Positions 57,208 through 64,000 of a stretch of DNA of 64,000 nt are shown piece after piece. This DNA is from Pseudoduganella aquatica. GTDB taxonomy: Bacteria > Pseudomonadota > Gammaproteobacteria > Burkholderiales > Burkholderiaceae_D. Numbering within the stretch: position 1 is the stretch's first letter; each line of letters begins with the position of its first letter. The DNA is taken from NCBI RefSeq assembly GCF_009857595.1, contig NZ_WWCU01000024.1, positions 28,926 through 92,925 of the forward strand, in the 5' to 3' direction. The notes under the pieces are model-generated. The model did not search any database, was not told where the DNA came from, and saw only the letters and a list, made by a program, of their open reading frames with translations. The position numbers and the translations under genes were made by a program.

Positions 57208-60132
57208 TTACTGGCAGGCTTCGCATTCCTCGAAACCGTCGTCTCCCGGACGCAGGTAGCAGGCGGCGCCGTCTTCCTCGGCGGCGGCAGGAGCCGCCGC
57301 GACCGGGGCCGCAGCCGCCAAGGCGCTGGCAGATGCGCCGCCGTCCACGGCCACCGCGTTCAGCGCGCCGGTCTTGGAGGTCGATTTCTCCATGTGGGTC
57401 GCAGCGATGGTGCGCAGGTAGTAGGTGGTCTTCAGGCCGCGCAGCCAGGCCAGCTTGTAGGTCTCGTCCAGCTTCTTGCCCGACGCGCCGGCCATGTAGA
57501 TGTTCAGCGACTGGGCCTGGTCGATCCACTTCTGGCGGCGGGAAGCCGCTTCCACCAGCCAGCTCGGCGAGACTTCAAACGCGGTGGCGTAGATGTCGCG
57601 CAGGTCTTGCGGCACGCGGTCGATCTTCACCAGCGAGCCGTCGAAGTATTTCAGGTCGGCGATCATGACCTCGTCCCACAGGCCGCGCGCCTTCAGGTCG
57701 CGCACCAGGTAGGAGTTGATCTCGGTGAACTCGCCCGACAGGTTGGACTTCACGTACAGGTTCTGGAAGGTCGGTTCGATGCAGGCCGACACGCCGATGA
57801 TGTTCGAAATGGTGGCGGTAGGAGCGATCGCCACGCAGTTCGAGTTGCGCATGCCGAACTTGGCGATGCGCTCGCGCACCGGGGTCCAGTCCATGGCGGC
57901 CGAGCGGTCCTGCTCCAGGTAGCCGGCGCCGCGCTCTTCGGCCAGCAGCGCGATCGAGTCCTGCGGCAGGATGCCGCGGTCCCACAGCGAGCCCTTGTAG
58001 GACTCGTAGTGGCCGCGCTCTTCGGCCAGCTCGGTCGAGGCCAGGTAGGCGTAGTAGCACACCGCTTCCATCGAGGTGTCGGCGAAGCTCACGCATTCCT
58101 GCGACGAGAACGGCACGCGCATCATGTGCAGGCAGTCCTGGAAGCCCATCACGCCCAGGCCGACCGGACGGTGGCGCATATTGGCGTTGCGGGCCTTGTC
58201 GACCGCGTAGTAGTTGATGTCGATCACGTTGTCCAGCATGCGCATGGCGGTGCGGATGGTCTTCTGCAGCTTCACGTGGTCCAGCTTGCCCTCTTTCATA
58301 TGGGCCGGCAGGTTGACGGAGCCGAGGTTGCAGACGGCGATCTCGTCCGGGCCGGTGTTCAGCGTGATCTCGGTGCACAGGTTGGACGAGTGCACCACGC
58401 CCACGTGCGACTGCGGCGAGCGGATGTTGCACGGGTCCTTGAAGGTGATCCAGGGGTGGCCGGTTTCAAACAGCATGGACAGCATCTTGCGCCACAGGTC
58501 CAGCGCGGCGATCTTCTTGAACACGCGCATTTCGCCGGCGGCGGCCTTGGCTTCGTAGCCCAGGTAGGCCTGCTCGAAGGCCTTGCCCACTTTGTCGTGC
58601 AGGTCCGGCGCTTCGGACGGCGAGAACAGCGTCCACTCGCCCTTTTCCATCACGCGCTTCATGAACATGTCCGGAATCCAGTTGGCGGTGTTCATGTCGT
58701 GGGTGCGGCGGCGGTCGTCGCCGGTGTTCTTGCGCAGGTCGAGGAATTCCTCGATGTCCATGTGCCAGGTTTCCAGGTAGGCGCACACCGCGCCCTTGCG
58801 CTTGCCGCCCTGGTTGACCGCCACGGCGGTGTCGTTCACCACTTTCAGGAAGGGCACCACGCCCTGCGATTTGCCGTTGGTGCCCTTGATGTGGGCGCCC
58901 AGCGCGCGCACCGGGGTCCAGTCGTTGCCCAGGCCGCCGGCGAACTTGGCCAGCAGCGCGTTTTCCTTGATCGCGTCGTAGATGCCTTCCAGGTCGTCCG
59001 ACACGGTGGTCAGGTAGCACGAGGACAGCTGCGAGCGCAAGGTGCCCGAGTTGAACAGGGTCGGGGTGGACGACATGAAGTCGAAGGTCGACAGCAGGTT
59101 GTAGAACTCGATGGCGCGCGCTTCGCGGTTCTCTTCGCGCAGCGCCAGGCCCATGGCCACGCGCATGTAGAAGGCCTGCGGCATCTCGATGCGCACGTCG
59201 CGCACGTGCAGGAAGTAGCGGTCGTACAGGGTCTGCAGGCCGATGTAGCCGAACTGCAGGTCGCGGTCGGCCACCAGGGCCTTGGCCAGCTTGGCCAGGT
59301 CGAACTTGGCCAGCTCGGGGTCCAGCAGCTCGTTTGCTATGCCCTTGGCGATGTATTGCGGGAAGTAGGTCAGGTATTCGGCGGCGGCCTTGGCCTGCGC
59401 CACTTCATGGCCGAACACTTCCTTGCGGATGGTGTGCAGCAGGATGCGGGCGGTGACCTGCGAGTAGGCCGGGTCTTTTTCCATCAGCGCGCGGGCGGCC
59501 AGGATGGCGGACTTGTGCAGTTCCTCGACCGGCACGCCGTCGTACAGGTTCTTCACGGTCTCGGCCAGGATGGCGTCCGAGTCGACGTGCTTTTCCAGGC
59601 CGGAGCAGGCGGCGGCGATCAGGTCGCGCACTTCCTGCATCACCAGCGGACGGCGGGCGCCGTTTTCGGTCACGCTCAGCTGCGGCTCGGCGGCGGCGGC
59701 GGCGCCCTGCGATTCCTTCTTCAGGCGGCGTTCCTCCATGTGCTTGGCGCGGTACAGCACGTAGGCGCGCGCCACGTCGTGCTGGCCCGAGCGCATCAGC
59801 GCCAGTTCCACCTGGTCCTGCACGTCTTCGATATGGAAGGTGCCGCCGGACGGCTGGCGGCGCACCAGCGCGCTCACCACGCCGTTGGTCAACTCCTCGA
59901 CGATCTCACGCACACTGGCGGACGCGGCGCTCTGGCCGCCGTGCACGGCCAGGAAAGCCTTGGTCATGGCGACATTGATCTTGGACGGTTCGAACGCCAC
60001 CACCGCGCCGTTGCGGCGGATGATGCGGTAATCGCCCAGGGCGCTGGCAGCCGTGGCCAGGCCGCTGACTGCGCCCGCCGATGCCGGCGCTTGTGGCGCC
60101 GGATTGTTGGTGATGTCTTGAGTTGATTGCAT
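57208..60132 (-). CDS. nrdA: Ribonucleotide reductase large subunit
   Basis: The 974-residue class I R1 protein has an N-terminal ATP-cone (IIRRNGAVVAFEPSKINVAM, residues 45-65), SSCYLTTVSDDLEGIYDA (active-site Cys), NLCTEITLN and the C-terminal redox pair EECEACQ. The longer than usual length comes from an N-terminal extension before the cone and an Ala-rich linker before the tail. The start at 60132 has GGGAG upstream. Allosteric control through the ATP-cone is expected. Transcription is very likely under NrdR (paired boxes at 60230-60274). Confidence 0.96.
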   Translation of the reverse strand: MQSTQDITNNPAPQAPASAGAVSGLATAASALGDYRIIRRNGAVVAFEPSKINVAMTKAFLAVHGGQSAASASVREIVEELTNGVVSALVRRQPSGGTFHIEDVQDQVELALMRSGQHDVARAYVLYRAKHMEERRLKKESQGAAAAAEPQLSVTENGARRPLVMQEVRDLIAAACSGLEKHVDSDAILAETVKNLYDGVPVEELHKSAILAARALMEKDPAYSQVTARILLHTIRKEVFGHEVAQAKAAAEYLTYFPQYIAKGIANELLDPELAKFDLAKLAKALVADRDLQFGYIGLQTLYDRYFLHVRDVRIEMPQAFYMRVAMGLALREENREARAIEFYNLLSTFDFMSSTPTLFNSGTLRSQLSSCYLTTVSDDLEGIYDAIKENALLAKFAGGLGNDWTPVRALGAHIKGTNGKSQGVVPFLKVVNDTAVAVNQGGKRKGAVCAYLETWHMDIEEFLDLRKNTGDDRRRTHDMNTANWIPDMFMKRVMEKGEWTLFSPSEAPDLHDKVGKAFEQAYLGYEAKAAAGEMRVFKKIAALDLWRKMLSMLFETGHPWITFKDPCNIRSPQSHVGVVHSSNLCTEITLNTGPDEIAVCNLGSVNLPAHMKEGKLDHVKLQKTIRTAMRMLDNVIDINYYAVDKARNANMRHRPVGLGVMGFQDCLHMMRVPFSSQECVSFADTSMEAVCYYAYLASTELAEERGHYESYKGSLWDRGILPQDSIALLAEERGAGYLEQDRSAAMDWTPVRERIAKFGMRNSNCVAIAPTATISNIIGVSACIEPTFQNLYVKSNLSGEFTEINSYLVRDLKARGLWDEVMIADLKYFDGSLVKIDRVPQDLRDIYATAFEVSPSWLVEAASRRQKWIDQAQSLNIYMAGASGKKLDETYKLAWLRGLKTTYYLRTIAATHMEKSTSKTGALNAVAVDGGASASALAAAAPVAAAPAAAEEDGAACYLRPGDDGFEECEACQ

Positions 60133-60227
60133 TGAAGCTCCCGGTTTAGCAGCGTGCTGCGCGCATGTTTTGTGAGAATAAAGTTCGTCGATTGCCCTAA
60201 AGCATCTTTGAACGATTGCCAAGTTTT

Positions 60228-60276
60228 TTTACTACATCTAGTGAACTGGTCAAATTGTGCCACTAATTGTAGTGAG
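60228..60276 (-). promoter_or_regulatory. Paired NrdR boxes upstream of nrdAB
   Basis: Box 1 is TACTA-CATC-TAGTG (60230-60243) and box 2 CACTA-ATTG-TAGTG (60261-60274). Their centres are 31 bp apart, three helical turns, which is the known spacing for NrdR tandem boxes. Box 2 contains the -10 hexamer of the promoter. Confidence 0.85.
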
Positions 60277-60294
60277 CCCGTGGGGTCTAGACAA
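60266..60294 (-). promoter_or_regulatory. Sigma-70 promoter of nrdAB
   Basis: On the minus strand: TTGTCT (60294-60289), 17-bp spacer, TACAAT (60271-60266). The -10 is embedded in NrdR box 2, consistent with repression by blocking RNA polymerase. Confidence 0.8.
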
Positions 60295-60518
60295 GGGGGA
60301 AATTTGGCTTTGGAGCACGAAATTTCTGTTGACTTTTAGGGACGCCCCGCCGTTCAGGCCGTAGCGGGTTAGCGGGCGCTCACCGACCACGCGGCGGCGC
60401 CTGGCACCAGCCGCGCCCGCCCCGGGCGCCGCGCCTGCGGCACTGGCGTAAACGCAACATTGCCGCTTCATCCAGACCCGTCCGGGCTGGCAAAAACCCG
60501 GCGGGCCAGCATTATAGT
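60295..60518. other. Gap between nrdAB promoter and pilR end
   Basis: 224 bp without a gene. It contains a degenerate half of the GCGGGTTAG palindrome at about 60363 and, near pilR, a minus-strand GCTGGC/GCCAGC stem with a T-run in its loop (60488-60512), a weak terminator candidate for pilSR. Nothing else stands out. Confidence 0.5.
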
Positions 60519-62045
<1,527 letters not shown>

Positions 62046-62088
62046 GGTGTCCTTCTTATATAGTGTGGTGGTGGCGGTCCGGGCCGGC

Positions 62089-63801
62089 TCAGGCGCCCGG
62101 GCGCGCAAACGTGATCACGAAACGGCCGCTGGACTTGCGGCTGCCGTCGGCCTGCGCCGCCGTGTCGAAGCGGTATTCGTAGTCCAGCATGGCTTCGTTA
62201 TTCAAGCACAATTCGCGCGCCAGATACAGGCCCAGGCCGGTGCCCTTGCTGGACGTGGTGTAGAAGGGCTCGAACAGGTGCAGCCGCACCTCGGGCGTGA
62301 TGCCGGGGCCGTCGTCCTGCACGTGCAGCTCCAGGCCCGGGCTGCGGCCCTTGCCGCCCACCACGAACAGGCGGATGCTGGCCGGCCCGCCGCTGGCGTA
62401 GCGCACCGCGTTGTTGAGCAGGTTCAGCAGCACCTCGCGCAGGTGCAGCGCGTCGAAGCGCACCTGGCCGCCCTCGCCGGCCCCGCCCGCGCGCGCCGCC
62501 AGCGCCTCCACGTCCAGCTGCACGATGCCGGGCGCCAGCGCGTGCGTGTCCTGGAACTCGGCCGCCAGCTCGGCCAGGAAGCCGGCCAGCGCCAGCGGCT
62601 CGCTGTGCGGCTGCGCCTTGCGCGACAGCTGCAGGATGTCCTCCACCATGCGGTTCACGCGCGCCACATTGTCGCCCACGATCTTGAGCAGGCGCGTGTG
62701 CACCGGCCCGTCCAGGTCTTCGCTCAGCAGCGCCGTGGCGTGGCCGATGGCCGACAACGGGTTGCGCACCTCGTGCGCGATGCTGGCCGTGAGCCGCCCC
62801 ATCGAGGCCAGCTTCAGGTCCTGGGCCTGGTTCTCGATGGCCGTCACGTCCTGCAGGAAGATCACGCTGCGCTCCACGCCCAGGCCCTCGGTCTCGACCG
62901 GCGCGAAGCGCACCTTCAAATGCGCCGCCAGGTCGCGCCGCGCGCTCCAGGCCGCCGTCACCTCCTGCAGCGCCGGGTCGGTGTAGGGCTTGATGGTCAG
63001 GAAGGCCGTGGCCAGCGCCGGGTCGGCCAGCCAGTCGCGGTAGGCGCGCGCCAGCGGCGCCAGCGCCGGCAGCGCGTCCAGCGGGAAGGCGCTGTCGCCG
63101 GCCAGGCCCAGCATCTGCTGCGCGGCCGGATTGCCGGCGTACACCTGGCCGTCCGTGCCCAGCACCACGATGCCGTCGCTCATATGCGCCATCACCAGCC
63201 GGTTGACCGACTGCTGCACGCCGATCTCCACGCCGCGCCGCGCCGCCAGCTCCTCCTGCCCGATCAGCTTGGCGGCCATGCGGTTCACCACCAGCACCGC
63301 CGCCAGCAGGGCCGCGCCGAACAGGCCGGCCTGCAGCAAGGTGCTGTCGGCGTCGAGCACGGCGATCTGCCACAGCGCCGCGCCCAGCATGAACAGCGCC
63401 ACCAGCGAGGCGGCAAACAGCGCCAGCACCAGCGGCGCCAGGATGGCCAGGCCGGCCAGCGGGAACAGGTAGAGGATGGCCAGGCCGCTGCGCGCGCCGC
63501 CGGCCCCCAGGTAGAGCAGCGAGATCAGCGCCAGGTCGCAGGCGATCTGCAGCAGCAGCTGGCCCAGGAAGCGGCGCCGCAGCTTGGCCGTGAGCACGGC
63601 GAAGCCCAGCGCCAGCGCCAGGTAGGCGGCGCAGGCCTGGGCATAGAAATACGGCGCCTGGCCGCGCAGGCCGCGGCTGTCCACGCTCAGGTAGGCCAGC
63701 AGCACCAGCGCGATCACCACGCGGGTGGCGTTCAGGGTTTGCAGCGAGCGCCAGAAGGTGTCGCGCGAGGCCGCCGTCAGCGCTTGCAGGCGCGCCGTCA
63801 C
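62089..63801 (-). CDS. pilS: PilS sensor histidine kinase
   Basis: The 570-residue protein has about six N-terminal membrane helices (residues 25-185), a PAS domain (NRLVMAHMSDGIVVLGTDGQ), and a kinase core with ASIAHEVRNPLSAIGHA (phospho-acceptor His) and HATPase motifs LLNLLNNAVRYA, DDGPGI and GTGLGLYLARE. The GTG start lies 1 bp after the upstream gene's stop. PilS senses pilin levels in the membrane in Pseudomonas. Confidence 0.94.
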   Translation of the reverse strand: MTARLQALTAASRDTFWRSLQTLNATRVVIALVLLAYLSVDSRGLRGQAPYFYAQACAAYLALALGFAVLTAKLRRRFLGQLLLQIACDLALISLLYLGAGGARSGLAILYLFPLAGLAILAPLVLALFAASLVALFMLGAALWQIAVLDADSTLLQAGLFGAALLAAVLVVNRMAAKLIGQEELAARRGVEIGVQQSVNRLVMAHMSDGIVVLGTDGQVYAGNPAAQQMLGLAGDSAFPLDALPALAPLARAYRDWLADPALATAFLTIKPYTDPALQEVTAAWSARRDLAAHLKVRFAPVETEGLGVERSVIFLQDVTAIENQAQDLKLASMGRLTASIAHEVRNPLSAIGHATALLSEDLDGPVHTRLLKIVGDNVARVNRMVEDILQLSRKAQPHSEPLALAGFLAELAAEFQDTHALAPGIVQLDVEALAARAGGAGEGGQVRFDALHLREVLLNLLNNAVRYASGGPASIRLFVVGGKGRSPGLELHVQDDGPGITPEVRLHLFEPFYTTSSKGTGLGLYLARELCLNNEAMLDYEYRFDTAAQADGSRKSSGRFVITFARPGA

Positions 63802-63802
63802 G

Positions 63803-64000
63803 TCAGGACGCCGGCTGCTCGGCGTGCGCCTGGCTGCAGAAGTCGCGCCCGCCGCGCCGCACCGCTTCCGAGGCCGGGAAGAAGATGCCGCAGTGCGCGC
63901 AGCTGAGCATGGTTTCCGCCTCGGCCACCGCGCGCGCGCGCGCCTGGGCCTGGGGCGAGGCGCCCTGGCGGGCGCGCGCCTCGGCTTCGGCCAGCTCGGC
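63803..64000 (-). CDS. PP0621-type zinc-ribbon protein, 5' end outside window
   Basis: The open minus-strand frame enters the window at 64000 and stops at 63803, giving the last 65 residues: an Ala/Glu/Arg-rich stretch, then MLSCAHCGIFFPASEAV and FCSQAH, a four-Cys/His zinc knuckle typical of the small PP0621 family found directly upstream of pilS. Function unknown; it probably shares the pilS transcript. Confidence 0.8.
   Translation of the reverse strand, partial: AELAEAEARARQGASPQAQARARAVAEAETMLSCAHCGIFFPASEAVRRGGRDFCSQAHAEQPAS

Noticed and set aside
57166..60126. A 986-codon plus-strand open frame opposite nrdA
   Set aside because: Antisense shadow of nrdA, with the same His/Gln/Val-rich composition and no ribosome site or domain.
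60361..60395. Possible seventh REP-like palindrome
   Set aside because: Only a GTAGCGGGTTAGCGG half is present, with no matching TAACCCGCC arm.

Overview
The window is high-GC DNA from a betaproteobacterium, most likely Oxalobacteraceae (Massilia, Duganella or Janthinobacterium type). Reasons: an H-NS protein with the C-terminal motif usual in Burkholderiales, an alanine/lysine-repeat histone-H1-like protein, a pilGHIJ-pilL chemosensory operon, pilS-pilR beside nrdAB, accB-accC-prmA, and an intergenic family of short palindromes that supply gene ends. It reads as chromosome: nearly everything is housekeeping or cell-envelope biosynthesis, with a few small accessory patches. The genus is inferred from gene content and order; no 16S or other marker is present.

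Layout. 0-1 kb: the end of a YgjP-type metallopeptidase and a ParE-like toxin/antitoxin pair whose toxin is frameshifted at its C-terminus. 1.1-4.7 kb: a DesK/DesR-like two-component pair and an exported amidohydrolase. 4.8-13.6 kb: envelope polysaccharide genes on the minus strand (waaA, waaC, a phosphomannomutase/phosphoglucomutase, hns, a WecA-like GlcNAc-1-P transferase, rmlB-A-C-D joined by ATGA overlaps). 13.7-20.9 kb: apaH, a PlsC acyltransferase, then yqgE-ruvX-pyrR-pyrB-pyrC', where the last encodes a dihydroorotase-like protein without its metal ligands, and phrB. 21-30.8 kb: the type IV pilus chemosensory operon (pilG, pilH, pilI, pilJ and a 1926-residue pilL/chpA hybrid kinase) preceded by a rubredoxin gene. 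30.9-33 kb: thiD and hemL. 33-33.95 kb: a gene-poor, lower-GC stretch with a (GCATCT)6 repeat. 34-36.2 kb: an unknown gene, a vapBC-type pair and corA. 36.3-44 kb: mtgA, aroE, a TonB-like protein, an RNB-family RNase, ubiC, an esterase and mpl. 44-51.1 kb: an unknown gene, a TlpA-like thioredoxin, aroQ, accB, accC, prmA, a DUF3426 protein and a PfkB kinase. 51.1-52.8 kb: yggT and the Ala/Lys-rich protein. 53.5-55.9 kb: a decay locus with a LysR regulator, an internally deleted RidA, a Fic-family relic and a protein resembling RAMA-domain proteins. 56-64 kb: nrdB, nrdA (with a readable promoter and paired NrdR boxes), pilR, pilS and the end of a small zinc-ribbon gene.

How the genes work together. 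WaaA, WaaC, the hexose-phosphate mutase, RmlABCD and the WecA-like transferase feed LPS core and O-antigen or exopolysaccharide synthesis. The Pil chemosensory operon and PilSR together control type IV pili. PyrB, PyrC' and PyrR serve pyrimidine synthesis and NrdAB makes deoxynucleotides. Mpl and MtgA serve peptidoglycan, and AccBC serves fatty-acid synthesis.

The least ordinary content is non-coding or decaying. Six copies of a GGCGGGTTA/TAACCCGCC palindrome are present. Two of them flank three 32-bp tandem repeats to form a BIME-like composite, and two supply stop codons for apaH, plsC and pilL. There is also a perfect 27-bp inverted repeat beside pyrC', TTAGGC iterons upstream of the RAMA-like gene, and several genes caught in the process of breaking. 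I did not identify a convincing new multi-gene system.
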